NCBI GenBank assembly: GCA_035048485.1
Contig: CM068582.1
Location: forward strand, 18,921,570 to 18,985,569
DNA: 64,000 nucleotides
Reading direction: 5' to 3'
Origin: Pteria penguin
Taxonomy: Eukaryota > Mollusca > Bivalvia > Pterioida > Pteriidae
Shown here: positions 1 through 11,693 of the stretch, piece by piece
Layout of the letters: every line of letters begins with the position of its first letter
Position numbering within the stretch: the first letter of the stretch is position 1
Translations under genes and position numbers: made by a program
The notes under the pieces: generated by a model
The model's input: the letters and a program-made list of their open reading frames with translations, nothing else
What the model was told of the DNA's origin: nothing
Databases searched by the model: none

Positions 1-380
1 TATAAAAGTTATATGTAACTGCTTAAGCATTGTTTTGTTTGGCAGGAGTGTATGCCATATTTTCATTCAAAAAGCTTTTCAGTTCGGGGCTTTGAGTTAT
101 TGTTTTTCAGTTTATCTGTTTGTCTTTTTGCAAAAACTTTTGAATGGTAAACAAGCAGTATCAGAGAATGAACTGTACAAGCTATTTTTGAAAAGTTCAT
201 CAAGGTCAGAAATCTATGTCAAGGTAAAACATTTTGGTGCTGAAAGGTCTTGTCATAAGGCATCCCCATGTGAAATATCAAAGCCATACCATTTACCATT
301 CAAAAGTTGTAGCCAAGACTATAGTTTTTATGATGGATAGACGACAGAGAATGCCTGTTTACTTTAGCCAAAATGAGGAA
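1..380. other. Non-coding flank with a family-B fragment
   Basis: No gene is visible. Bases about 200-330 hold a decayed piece of family B, recognisable from the words CAAGGTCAGAAATC, GGTCTTGTCATAAGG and AAATATCAAAGCC. The same words occur at 41340-41640, 43060-43770 and 55060-55760. The short open frames here have no recognisable protein character. Confidence 0.6.
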
Positions 381-2900
381 ACAAGAGGCCCAAGTGGGCC
401 TATATCGCTCACCTGAGTACCTAGATTATCAGTCATGCATGAAGGAAGAATTCATTTATTTTTGCATTAATGTGACTAAGTCAACACAGATGTTGAAAAT
501 ATGTCAAATTTTATTTCAGGCTAGAATAAAAAACAACACTTTTTTGCACATCCATTCAGGTGATTTTGATATTAAGCATTTCCTTTGTCTCTGCAAGAAG
601 TCATTCAGGGCAACAAGTTAGTCATTTTCTTTAGGTGGGGCCTTTTGTTGACTGATTTCAAGTCTGGGTCATGAACAACAATTGTTTCAAATATTGTCCA
701 GATCTAACTTAAAATTGCCTAATTTCATATGTTGAGTGTTGAGAAACATCTAAAAACTTATTTAGATGTGTAAAGAAATGAAAAAAAAATTTTGACCACA
801 GCTGGATTTGAACCGCTACTCTCCATATTTCAATTACCAAGTGGTATATGTACTATTGTGAGAACTGCTTTTTAGACATGGTGGCTTATCTGTTGACCAA
901 TTTCGATGAAATTTACCAAATTGATAGAGGACTTTTAGTACTTCATGTATTCCATGTTTCATTAAAATCTTTCATGTGGTATAACAGCAGAAGTGAAAAA
1001 TGTGATTGAATTGTTCCTACACACCCTCATTTGGAAGTCTTAAAAAATTCATAGAAAATCCAAAAATTGAGATATTGACAAAATTCTTTCAAAGTAACAA
1101 TCCTTACCATAATTATGATCACAATAGTCCATAAGAAATCATCATTATCAATTAACTAGGAAATATGACACTTTTTTCTGCATTGAATCACCAAGTCCAA
1201 AGAAATGTCGAAAAAAATTCTAAAATTTGATTTTGGAAGGGAACCAAAATAACAATACATCTTTACTCATCCCCCTAGATCATTTCTATGCATTCTGTTT
1301 GTCTCTGTATACAGCCCGTATGAAAAAGAATATTGTTAAACGAGGGAACTCTTTTGTGACCTACTCTTGACTATGGTGGCACCACCTGTAAAGAGGTCTG
1401 GACGAAAACAACAGAATTTGAAGAGGATCATAAGTTACTTATTTCTACCAAGATTTATTAAAATCCTTCAAACAGTTTTGTAGAAAAAGTTGAAAATGTG
1501 AAAAATGGCCAAAACACCCCCCCCCCCTTTTTTTTGGAAGTCTTAAACGTAAAATTCCTAATTTCATATGTTGAGTGTTGAGAAACATCTAAAAACTTAT
1601 TTAGATGTGTAAAAAAAAAAAATTTTTTTGACCACAGCTGGATTTGAACCGCTACTCTCAATATTTCAATTACCAAGTGGTATATGTACCATTGTGAGAC
1701 CTACTTTTAGACATGGTGGCATTATCTGTTAACCAATTTGGATGATCCGCACAAAAAACAAAACCTTTGAAAAGGACTATGAGTACTTGCATCCTACCCA
1801 GTTTTATCACAATCCTTCAAGTTGTTCTGTAGATCAAGTTGAAGAGATGAAAAATTGTCCCCCCCCCCTTTTCTTGGAAGTCTTAAAAAATTCATAAAAA
1901 ATTCAAAAATCGAGATATTGAAAAAATTCCTTCGCACCAGCATTCCTTACCATAGAAATGATTAAATGAAACCAAATGAATGCATCAATGTTTACTAAAA
2001 GAAAATAATAACTCTTTAATGCATTAAAATAACAAAGTCCAAAATAAAAATGAAAAAACGTCAAAAATTTGATTTCGGAATGGAACCAAAAATATCAACA
2101 CTTCTTCCCATATGCCTCTAAATCATTCCTATGCAGTCGGTTTGTCGCTGTATGCACCCGATCTGAATAAGAAGTTTGTCAAAGGAGGGTACCCTCTGTG
2201 ACCTACTTTTGTCTGTGGTGGTGCCACCTGTTCATGGATCCTGACAAAGATGACCACATTGGTCGGGGACCTTGAGTATTTGATGCATGCCAAGTTTCAT
2301 TGAATTCCAGCAAGTGTTTCCGAAGAAAAAGTTCAAACTGTGAAATGTTTACACCAATTATCCCACCCCCCTTTTTCTTGAAAGTCTTAAAAAATTCATA
2401 AAAAATCCAAAACATAAAATATTGAATAATTTTCTTTGCAGTAGTATTTCTTACCATCAAAATGATCAAATTAAACCAAATTAATGCATCAATGTTTACT
2501 AAAAGAAAAAAATACCTCTTTTCTGCATTAAAACTACCAAGTACAAAAAAACGTCAAAAATTTGATTTCGGAACGGAACCAAAAATAACAACACTTCTTC
2601 ACACATCCCTCTAGATCATTCCTATGCATTCGGTTTGTCTCTGTATGCCCCCGGTCTGAAGAAGAAGTTTGTCAAAGGAGGGTACCCTCTTTGACCTACT
2701 TTTGCCTGTGGTGGCGCCACCTGTTGATGAATCCGGAGGAAAAACAACAACACTTGTAGGGGACCATGAGTACTACATGCTTATCAAGTTTTATCAAATT
2801 CTGTTCAGTGGTTCTGGAGAAGAAGTCGAAAATGTGAAAAGTTAACGACGGACGGTGATTGATCACAATAGCTCACCTGAGCCTTTGGCTCAGGTGAGCT
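381..2900 (+). repeat. Family-A long dispersed repeat, copy A1
   Basis: This is a 2.5 kb non-coding repeat nearly identical to 46631-49159. It starts with ACAAGAGGCCCAAGTGGGCC, whose core is the palindrome GGCCCAAGTGGGCC. It ends with a perfect 14-bp-arm hairpin (AGCTCACCTGAGCC, TTT, GGCTCAGGTGAGCT, 2870-2900) followed by A-rich sequence. The interior is built from three or four diverged tandem modules of roughly 500 bp. Each module has a GAGGGTACCCTC-like palindrome (around 1340, 2185 and 2680) and a GGTGGCGCCACC-like palindrome (around 1375, 2216 and 2711). Runs of C next to runs of T mark the module junctions. A relic resembling a reversed tRNA B-box (GGATTTGAACCGC) occurs near 805 and 1640. 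No protein is encoded. The class of element is unknown to me. Confidence 0.85.
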
Positions 2901-3051
2901 AAAAACACATGATTTAAAAGTTATATCATCAATTCAATCTAGGAGCATTCTTCTTTGTTAATTGCATTTCATAATCTTTCAGTTTAGGGTAAGCTCATGA
3001 AGAAATTAGTTGCTTTTACATCAGAACAATAATGTTGTGTTTCTCTTTCAG

Positions 3052-3173
3052 GGAATTTATCAGACATTTTACAAGGAGACTAGCGCAGCTGACAAGGGCT
3101 CATTATACCAACTTCGTAACCTAATTAACAGACGAGTAGTATCAGGACCAGAAGAAGTCATCTCGAATTTCAG
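3052..3173 (+). pseudogene. Exon of a DUF6589-type gene (N-terminal part)
   Basis: A 122-bp exon candidate is preceded by a good acceptor (TTTCTCTTTCAG) and followed by a donor (CAG|GTACTT). It reads GIYQTFYKETSAADKGSLYQ and then LRNLINRRVVSGPEEVISNF. The pattern FYKE-S--DKG-L-QL-NLINRR-V is what I recall from the N-terminal part of DUF6589 proteins, a family of unknown function expanded in molluscs and cnidarians and often linked to mobile DNA. The rest of the gene is broken on the same strand at 7454-8494, with repeats filling the intron between. The family assignment is from memory of motif order. Reading this exon as part of the same locus is inference. Confidence 0.5.
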
Positions 3174-3227
3174 GTACTTTTAATTACAAAACTTTATCTG
3201 ATGAAAGGAGGTGAGTCATGCCAGGTA

Positions 3228-5510
3228 ACAAATCTGAATCAAAGGACTGAAGGTCCTGAGTAACACTCATATGAAGATGAAGAGGAAATCGTTTTATCAA
3301 TAGTATCAAGGATGTAGTCTGGTGAGCAATTTACGCCTAAAAGTAATCTGCCTAACTGGAGGTAACTCGTACTGTCACGATGATGTAACATTTTTAGTCG
3401 TGATAGAAAATACTGAAGTAATATTCAATAATTTGTCTATTATGCATGTGTTTGTAAATTATCATGTGATATTGAAGAAAACCGTTTTTAGAGTTATTCT
3501 ACTGACCAAAACTTGTTTACGACATACCGATTTCCGTTGCTCTAGCAATCGACAATTCTGATATAGATCTCAATGCCGGCAAATACGAAATGGGAAAAGT
3601 AAAATATTTTAAAACCAAAAAAAGCACAACATAGTCAACTAAAAGCGAAGGCCAGTATGTTTAATTATCTTGAAACAATCAAAACTAAATTCAATAATCA
3701 AGAGAGGGTTTTTATTTTTAATCCTCAGAGTGCTAACGTATTTGAAAAGGGCTGCAGATTTACATTATGCAGTAGAGGATGATGTCATTGAGACGTTACG
3801 TCTTAATGACGTGATGTCGTCGCATCTGCTGTATATGCTGTCTGTTGAAAAGTATGGTGTCTTTGAGCCATTATATCTCCGGACTTGTTCACAGAAGAGG
3901 CATGATTTAGGTATCATTAAAAAGAAGACATTTTAAACTTTTAAATAATACTACGATGTTGTTACTGACATATTCATTGAAGTAGTTACATGTATATATG
4001 TACTACAAAGGCAGATTTTTCAAGGAAATATATGTACTTGTTTTCCAAATAGACTCCATCCTCCTAAAAGGGGGAGGGCATTAATGTGTTTATATATTTT
4101 GATTATATCGAATCTAAATATGGTTTTAATTTGAAATGTCATTTGAAGCTTATATATATACAAATCAATTCCTTTCTTGATCATGAAAAGGAAATATTTC
4201 ATTCAATATATATTATACACAAATGAGGTTATAGCAAAATGGGGGGAGGGTGCAATATCTATCAAATTTCTTTGTAAAATGCTCCAATACCTATTGTAAT
4301 TTTATGTAGTTTTGACTTATGACAGACCATTGCACATTACAGTGTAATATCACAATGATGCAGATTACAGAAATTATCAAATAATTCTTGTGAAATTGTC
4401 ATCATTTTAGAAGGTTTGTTTAATTACTATAGCCAATATGAAAGGCTTCGTAAGTTGTCAGAGCTTTCCCTAATCCTTGTTATTTTTTCAATCAATCAGT
4501 ATCAATTCATAAGTTTATCTACCAAAATAAACAACCCCAAACTTTTCTGTCATATTTGTGAAAAAAAAATATATAAATTGCTCTAAAATGACATTTCTCT
4601 ATATCGAAATGGGCATGAAACAGTATTAATTTGCATTGATTCTAGTACAATAATTTGTTCCATAACATACGTTTTTGTTATTATTAATCTACCTTTGTCT
4701 GTTCTTATAGAATATGCATGAAATAGCCAGTTGTAGATTTTAATTCTTCTTACTAGTTCACCAGACTACCCCTTTAATTCAGGACAAGTTTCATTCTTAC
4801 AATGAACGGCACAAATTCAAAATGACTCTTGAATCATTATTGAGTTATTCTAATCAATTTTCTTATAATGAAACAAAATTGAAGTGGGAATAGTTATACG
4901 AAGCTTGCATTCAAGTATGCGTCCCAAGATGAACCATTAGCACAAGTTTGGGAATTTTCACACACTGTTTAGTTGAGATGACTTGGCATACGGCCGAGTC
5001 AGAAGTCTTTTATTTTTACTAGTTTGTCCCAAACTGAGGTACCCCCAACAGGTTAACCAAATCACTGAAGTGGAAAACTGTCACATGAAGCAATCGAACC
5101 AGGTACTCTAGTGTGCATCCCATAGATGAATCACTGGTGCAACTTTGGTACTTGTACTGTCCATAACTGAGATACTTGTGCCCAAAACAGGATACCAAAT
5201 GACTCAAATGGAACAAGCAAATTCAGAGAGTTGTGGTCCCCTGCTTTTGACACTCTAACAGTAAGGGTGCAGCGATCTGTGACATTGTCATTGTTGTACA
5301 GATACAGGAAAGGTATTGCAACTAGGCACAAACATGCCAGATATGATGGCCCTACGTTATGACCAAGGTTAAAGTTTTTGTAACAGACAGACAGAGAGAC
5401 GGATGGACAGACAATGAGATTTCATGTCCCCACGTTTTCACAAAAGGCGGGTGACAAAAAGTGTCAGGTACAGCTTGAAACATGTTTTCGAGTCTGCAAG
5501 ATGAATAATT
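3228..5510 (+). repeat. Family-D repeat, copy D1, interrupted by an insertion
   Basis: The segments 3228-3306, 4774-4970, 5230-5300 and 5460-5510 match 54767-55385 in the same order and orientation. They share the start TCAAAGGACTGAAGG, the word TGACTCTTGAATCATTATTG and the word GTACAGCTTGAAACATG. D1 differs from D2 by a 1.5 kb insertion (3307-4773) and by extra sequence at 4970-5230. It is non-coding. Confidence 0.7.
3307..4773. mobile_element. Inverted-repeat insertion in D1
   Basis: The left end carries GTAGTCTGGTGA (3314-3325). The right end carries its exact reverse complement (4758-4769). With imperfect extension the arms are about 18 bp. The uninterrupted copy at 54767-55030 supplies the empty site, so this 1.47 kb block is an insertion. 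It has no recognisable transposase; the small frame at 3670-3936 does not resemble a known family. It is probably a non-autonomous DNA transposon. I could not define a target duplication. Confidence 0.55.
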
Positions 5511-6100
5511 AATTAGTGTAAGTATGGTACTTGTAGCTTGTACAGAATTGAGGTACTCTAAAAGGCTAACTATGCCACTCAAACCGAAAAATTATGTCAC
5601 ATGCAGCATCGAAAGCATGCCGTGAAGTGTAAATCTCAAAATGTTTGCTATTTGCAGCATTTGTAGTTTGTCCAAAACTTAGTTTTCCAGTTGCGGATGT
5701 CAGGCCTATATTACAAGATGATACAAACTATGTGAAGGAGATCATAAAAACTGTCCTTGCTCTGACCACTTGCTGTGGATTTGATGTGTACAAAGACAGA
5801 GAAGACATGGTGAATCCATGTTTGTAATTAGGAGGGGTTTGTAATCAGATGAGGGTGTTCCTGGGGATACATAACTGTCAAGATAACTAGTGAATTCAAA
5901 AGAATTCTAAGATGTCAAAAGTAATTATCTTATATGGAAAGTCTCATCACAAGGAATCTACTTGTGAAGTTGTACCCCTACTGGATCAAAAGTTATTGCC
6001 CAGGTTAAAGTTTTTGTGACAGACTGACAAATGGAGGAATGAGTATTATGAGATGTAGTCCCCTTGCTTTCACAAAAGTGGGGGACAAAAAGTGATGTTA
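5300..6100 (+). repeat. Family-B repeat fragments
   Basis: Two decayed units contain the family-B words: ACCAAGGTTAAAGTTTTTGT, strings of GACAGACAGACGGATGG, and a closing CACAAAAGGCGGGTGACAAAAA (5446) or CACAAAAGTGGGGGACAAAAA (6073). No gene is seen. Short frames in this stretch are repeat-derived. Confidence 0.55.
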
Positions 6101-6116
6101 AAAAGACATTCTAATT

Positions 6117-6560
6117 CACTTGTTTTGTTTTGATAATTCAAATTGGTCCACACATTAGCGTTCGACATGTATAACCACGATATACCGTCCTCAAATTTAA
6201 AAGTCATTATACCTACTCTTTGACTTTGTCCACATTGCCTCTGACTCCAACTATCAAAAATTCTGTTCTTAACGTCCATCTTACATCTCATATCAAGGAC
6301 AATTTGCAAGTTCTACCATTCACGTGCACAATTATTACAATCAAGTTAAACCAACAAATCTGACAACGTACATGACATACGTGCGTACCACCGTGCAACA
6401 TGCTTTTTGAGATTTGAAATCTGCCTGTTCAGCTGTTTACGATGCGATGTCAAGTCACTCATGTATGAATCAATTTGTGATTAATAATTTAATCATGGAA
6501 TTTTAAGAATATGAAACCCAAGAAACTTCTTATGTCGGTGCACTAAATATCAATTCGTTT
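6117..6560 (+). repeat. Family-C dispersed repeat, copy C1
   Basis: This aligns along its length with 27757-28235 in direct orientation. Shared words include ACCACGATATACCGTCCTCA, TTTACGATGCGATGTCAAGT and GAAACTTCTTATGTCGGTG. It is non-coding and of unknown class. Confidence 0.7.
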
Positions 6561-7453
6561 CTCGGAAGAATTTTATACATGACGCTATTCGCCCCTTAGC
6601 AACGCGGAATTTGGAAAGGGGGGCAATCTAATACCCAGATCTGGTGAAACTTACGCAGAATGTTTACAATACGGAAAGGAAAAAATTTAAGTTATACAGT
6701 CTGCTGTCCCACTTTAATCAAGTAAAACATCAATTTTTCGGCATAACGTCATCAAAGCATGTTGTTATTGTGGTTGGCAAGGGTCGACGGAAAGGCCCGA
6801 AAATGTGCGATCAGTGCGTAGTAATCAACTACTGAATGAAAACATAGGTTACATGCCAGTTAGTTTCAAAAATAATCATCGTGTTTGTTCAGCTCTGGTA
6901 TAGACTTTCCATACATCTTCCTAAATAATTTGCTGAATATGTAGTTCTTAACATACCAGAAGTATCAAATGTTATTGAAAATTTGCAAATTCAATGCACA
7001 TAATCATAGACCTATTTCACTGAGTGTAGGAATACATGAGCAAAGGGGTGAATCCCAATATGGCAGCGCCCATGACCAGGGTCCATAACAGTGTAACACT
7101 TCGTGTTACAAAAATCAGACATTCTTTCATGCAAGGAATGCAAATGTTTCAGATATATACATGTAACCCTCATATATGATCTTCAAGCCTTACAGATATT
7201 ATATTGTTAATTGTAAGAGAGCTCACAATTAAATGTATATCTCAAATGGCTCTGGTCGGGTGTCAAAGTTCAAGATTTTATGGCTTGATCAGTTATCCTT
7301 ATGTGTTTCGCAGACAACTCCTGCATTCCTTGGAATGCTTCAATTTTTCTGTTTTTTTAATTGCAAAAAAAAATTCTGATATCCATGAATATATATAAGT
7401 ATGATATTTCAAGTTTATTATGAAATTTAAATTCCAGTTGTTTTTCTTGTATG
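6561..7453. other. No gene recognised
   Basis: The sequence is AT-rich and without a recognisable coding segment. If the DUF6589-type exons on either side belong together, this is intron. Confidence 0.5.
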
Positions 7454-8494
7454 TCACACCATCAATTTGTGGAGGATGTGACAAATTCATATCTTGTAGC
7501 TACATTTCTTGACATTATGAACATGGATGAAGTTTCCAGTCGGATTAATGGACCAGTTTTTCTCTAATGGATAATACCGCAAGATCAGAATGGATAATGA
7601 AAATTTCATCTGATGTGTTGAAATATTTACAAATAACTGACTGGAATGCAATTCAGTACTTGCGAGACAATCTTAAATCTTTTGATATGGATGAACAACT
7701 GATCAGTTCCATGAAGTTTGGTGAGATGTACAGATGTGAGCTCTGAAATAAGACATACATACGGAAAATGTGGTTAAAGAGACATCTCTCGAACACAACT
7801 TCAAGTTTCATGTGGTGGAAAAACTGTCCGTAGAAACCAATGCAGTATCTTCTTTTCTGAGAATGTCACTATTGTATAGAGACACTTGTGATGCTTACAG
7901 AATGTCACTATTGTATAGAGACACTTGTGATGCTTACAGAATGGGTGATGGAGACAGACTAGTAAACAATGCATACTTGGAATGGATTTTTGCATCTGCT
8001 TCGCGACATGTGAAATACAGACTGTGGCTCTGGCGACTTATAACTTATATTATAGCTTTACTTGATCCAGTCGAAAGATTTGAATATAAATGGAACATGA
8101 CTGTCAATTTGAAAGGGGGCTACACGAACAATATCCCTAATGATGCCTGTGTTGAAATGCAAGTGCAAAACATCAAGAAACAGTTAAACACACACGGAGC
8201 AAATAAGACATAAGAATCGACCAGGACCATATGCCTAACAACACAGGTTGTAGACAGAATTAAAGATGACCTAATGAAATCTACCAAAACTTTTAAATCT
8301 AGAAGCAGTCGTCCTGAAGTTGACAAATCTTCAGATATCGTAGCGATGGTGAAGTGTTTGCGCAGCAAAGGGCCATGTTATGAATTGACATGGGAGAGTT
8401 TTAAGGGTTTTAAAGACCTTATTTACAATGTAAAACCACTTGACTTGTTTGAATGGATAAATGGCCAAAAAGATATTGCAAATGTTAATATGTA
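7454..8494 (+). pseudogene. Broken DUF6589-type gene (C-terminal part)
   Basis: Three reading frames follow one another. The first (about 7454-7560) reads EDVTNSYLVATFLDIMNMDE. The second (7567-7746) reads MDNTARSEWIMKISSDVLKY and onward. The third (7770-8494) includes GDGDRLVNNAYLEWIFASAS, FEYKWNMTVNLKGGYTNNIP and SRPEVDKSSDIVAMVK. The last motifs (YKWN-TVN-KGG--NNIPND, NIKKQLNT-G-NK) are, as I recall, typical of the C-terminal half of DUF6589 proteins. Defects seen are frame changes near 7560 and between 7746 and 7770, an in-frame TAA at 8211-8213, and a tandem 39-bp duplication (7862-7939) that repeats MSLLYRDTCDAYR. Function is unknown, and the locus is almost certainly not able to make the family protein. 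Confidence 0.6.
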
Positions 8495-8697
8495 ATTACT
8501 AAAAAATATATGATTAATCATGAAATTGACTCTTGCGCCAAATGCTATTACTGTTACTATTATTGTGTTATTATGAATAAAGGAATATTTATGTGCAATG
8601 AAATCATTTTCAAGGACCCAGAAGGTTGTAACTCTTTCTTGCTGTGGGACTATATCGCTCACCTGAGATCTTGATACTCTTTATAACAAATAGTTAA

Positions 8698-8933
8698 GGT
8701 ATTAGATGTATAATAAGCTACTTCCGGTTGTTTTTGCCTATAGAAAATACAGATTTCCGATATCGGCCGATGTTACCCAATGTTTGTCGAAGTTTTGACC
8801 ACAAGTGTTTTTATGCTGAGTGAAATGGTTATCTAGTTAAAATATATAAAAGCAAACATTACTTAGATATTTCATTACCAATCGAACAAATATAATTAGT
8901 TTTCACCGTAATTCTTATTATGCATCTAATACC
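8698..8933. mobile_element. 236-bp MITE with TTAA target duplication
   Basis: The 20-bp terminal inverted repeats GGTATTAGATGTATAATAAG (8698-8717) and its complement with one mismatch (8914-8933) are flanked on both sides by TTAA (8694-8697 and 8934-8937). TTAA duplications are established for piggyBac and Kolobok superfamilies, so this is a non-autonomous member of one of them. It is non-coding. It sits next to a scrap of a family-A 5' end (TATATCGCTCACCTGAG, 8651-8667). Confidence 0.85.
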
Positions 8934-8937
8934 TTAA

Positions 8938-9211
8938 ACTAAATTCTGACAGATCCCTAGCAATCTTTGCCATGACTTTGACATGCAATGTTAAAGATCA
9001 TTGACCTTGAGAGAAAAAATGAACTTAAAAGTTCACTGGCATTGTGAGTTTGTATAGTCATCATGATAAACATGTATAACCATGCAAATATGGCTCTAGT
9101 CAAAAAGTGAACCCAGGAGCTAGAAGTGATTGAAACAGTTTGAATCAGTTTTTGGTTTTTACATTTAGATTTATTTCATCATGAAGTTTTATCAATGGAA
9201 ATGCATATACA

Positions 9212-9252
<41 letters not shown>

Positions 9253-9637
9253 CTGTAAAAAAGTTAAAAAAAAAGACCAGAGTGTTAATCGTGTTATTGA
9301 ACACATGTCGTCTGCCTTATGTTTGACCCTAAGCACCTTGAACTTCAGATTGATCTTGACCTTCACTTGTCTTTAATCATCCCTGCAATTTTGAGCATCA
9401 AGGTGTTATCAAGTATGATATGGTATTGCAAGATTTATGAAAGTGAGACTACAGGACAGACGAACCAAAGACATCCAACAAAGTGATAACTACGAGTATA
9501 TACTACTTTGCGTCGCAAGCAACATAAATATACAATATATCCGACTCATCAGAGAAAATCTGGCAATGTCAATTTTGACTACAAAACATCCTTAGTACTG
9601 GTAACAGTAGTACGTTAGTCCAAATACAGAATTGTCA
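8938..9637. other. Intergenic stretch with a (TA)n run
   Basis: No gene is seen. A microsatellite of AT dinucleotides occupies 9215-9250. Open frames through it are low-complexity artefacts. Confidence 0.6.
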
Positions 9638-11693
9638 TTATTGGTGGTCATCTTCAGCTTGAAGTTCATAATCGTCTGAATCTGAAGCTGCACTTTCAGA
9701 GCCTGATGTGTCTGGAAATGTAATGTTATAATAAGGATGGACTTTCTGAGGTTTTTCTTTACATTTAGATGCACAAATGTCACAACAAGTGTCTTTGTCC
9801 CTGTCCTCCTTTGATTACTTGTACGCAGCAAGTCAGTTTTCCCTCCTACAGTTATTTGTGTTTGATATGAATGATTTCATATCGCTGTCAATAAATCTAA
9901 GTTGTCTTTTATAATAAAATAACATCGCCATGGAAAAAACTCCATCCCTGCCTGCTCGTCCATACTGTTGCACATAGGAGTGCATATCCCTTGGGGCACC
10001 GAAATGAACAACATTTTGAACACCACTATAATTCACGCCCATTCCTGCAGCACTGGTGGCAATCAATACCCTTACAGCCCCTTCTTCTTTACCCATGTCT
10101 GTCTTAATCATATCCTTAACCTCATATAGAGTCTTTGAGTGTAACATCTGTACATACTTCATATCATCCCCAACTTCACTTGTAAACATAGTATACAAGT
10201 CACTGCACATTTTTACAGACACACAAAATATTAAGTACCGCTCACATTTATCCTTTTTCTCCCTCAGACATTGTGTCAGAAAAAAAGGGCATCTGAAGGT
10301 TGAGTAGAGCTTCTCAATTCTTGCACAAATAACATAATATTATTTCGATCTGGATTTCCAATGATCTCCACACAGTCTACCATACATAACCTTTTCTGTA
10401 GATCTCTCCTGGCTGCTTGGTTCGCTGTGGCAGTCAAGACCAACAATGGGCAATGCAACAAGCTTCTGATCTCACCTAGCTTCCCATACCACTCTCTGAA
10501 GGGTTTGTCATCACCTTGCTGACAATCTCCCCTGTAAATAAAGAATTATGAAAAATCAAGATATGTTTTGCTGGATGGTCTGTCTGTGTCAACAATTTGG
10601 TCTAGCAGTGTTTAGGTCAGTTGAGACAAAACCAATAAAAGAATCAGCTTGAAACTTCACATGGTGGTAAGACCATGATGAGACAATTCAAATGCTGTAT
10701 AATTTTTGTACCTTGATCTTGAAAGCTAATGTCAAGGTAAAATTAATCCTTGCATTAGATTCATCTCATCATTGTCTATCATCATGTAAAGTAAAATGTC
10801 AGGGGTCTGACTCGAGGAGCGGGGTCCAAACCTTGATTTTATGTATATTGTATGGAAAAATTGGCAAGAGAGGACTTCTGGACATCCCTCTAGATGCCTA
10901 CATAATAACGATATTTTCATTGTGATCTCGTAAGTGCTCATCTAGACATTGCAAAACATGTCACAGTGTGTATATCCGAAATCAAGGTTAATATTTCCAT
11001 GATGTCCAACTTGTTTAAAAAAATCATGAGCCGGATCGTCTTATTTAAGTCCAAAACTGGCGCGTCAGTGCCGAAACTTCACTGACTCATCGAGTCATTG
11101 TCCCATTCAATTTTATTAAGAGTACATGTAGGCAACATATACAATAAAAAATAATGCTCATTAATCCATAAATTCATGTTTCATTGGTTTGTTCATTAAA
11201 ACATCAAGATGAGTAATGATTCAAATCGAACTTACCACCGTAAAACAGTATGTGCTTCGTCTACAGCTATGAGCCGGATACTGTTTGGCATTGTGAGCAT
11301 ATCCCTCCATTTTCCCTTAGACAACACACTCTCGGGGGAACTGAACAAAAACTGAAACTTCTGACTTAGAATGTCGTCGTCTTCATCAGCGTATTTTCCT
11401 ATGTAGGTTGATGAAAACCCCAGTGAATTAAGAAAGTCGCACTGCTCTCTCATGATCGAGAGCAGTGGAGATATCACCAGCACTGTGCAAGCAGCTTCAG
11501 TCCCCGTCTGATTGTCGCATGTTTTGTTCCATAGAGGGACGAAACCATGAAAACAAATACTTTTCCCACTTCCAGTCTTCACAGAAAGAAAGACGTCATG
11601 TCCAGATAGCAATGCAGTCAATGTATTTCGTTGAAAATCTTTAATTTCTTCTATCTTAAATACTTCTCGCAGGTAATCGAAGGGCAGCGCCAT
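9638..11693 (-). pseudogene. RecQ-like DNA helicase, two exons, frame-damaged
   Basis: Exon 1 (11693-11236) starts at an ATG and contains the Q-motif region (FQRNTLTALLSGHD), Walker A (KTGSGKS), motif Ia (VISPLLSIMREQ) and motif II DEAH. It ends at a donor GTAAGT. Exon 2 begins at 10531 after TTTACAG and completes the same codon, giving FREWYGKLGEIRSLL and motif III (VLTATA). Motif IV (YLIFCVSVKMCSDLY), motif V (ATSAAGMGVNY) and motif VI (QQYGRAGRDG) follow, then a C-terminal cysteine cluster (CRRE and CCDICASKC) as in the RecQ zinc-binding region. The reading frame breaks at a run of seven T (10280-10286); eight would restore it. Two in-frame stops (9833-9835 and 9815-9817) precede CCDIC. 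The stop at 9638-9640 closes the protein. Family members are 3'-5' DNA helicases. The intron (11235-10532) shows this is not a processed copy. It is either a decaying gene or partly an assembly error. Confidence 0.8.

Noticed and set aside
373..621. Open frame inside family A, repeated at 46644-46871.
   Set aside because: The frame is short, is not kept in copy A3, and has no family character; similarity between A1 and A2 is explained by the repeat.
5645..5827. A 60-residue frame that looked like an extra DUF6589 exon.
   Set aside because: It overlaps family-B repeat words and shows no motif of the family; no splice sites fit.
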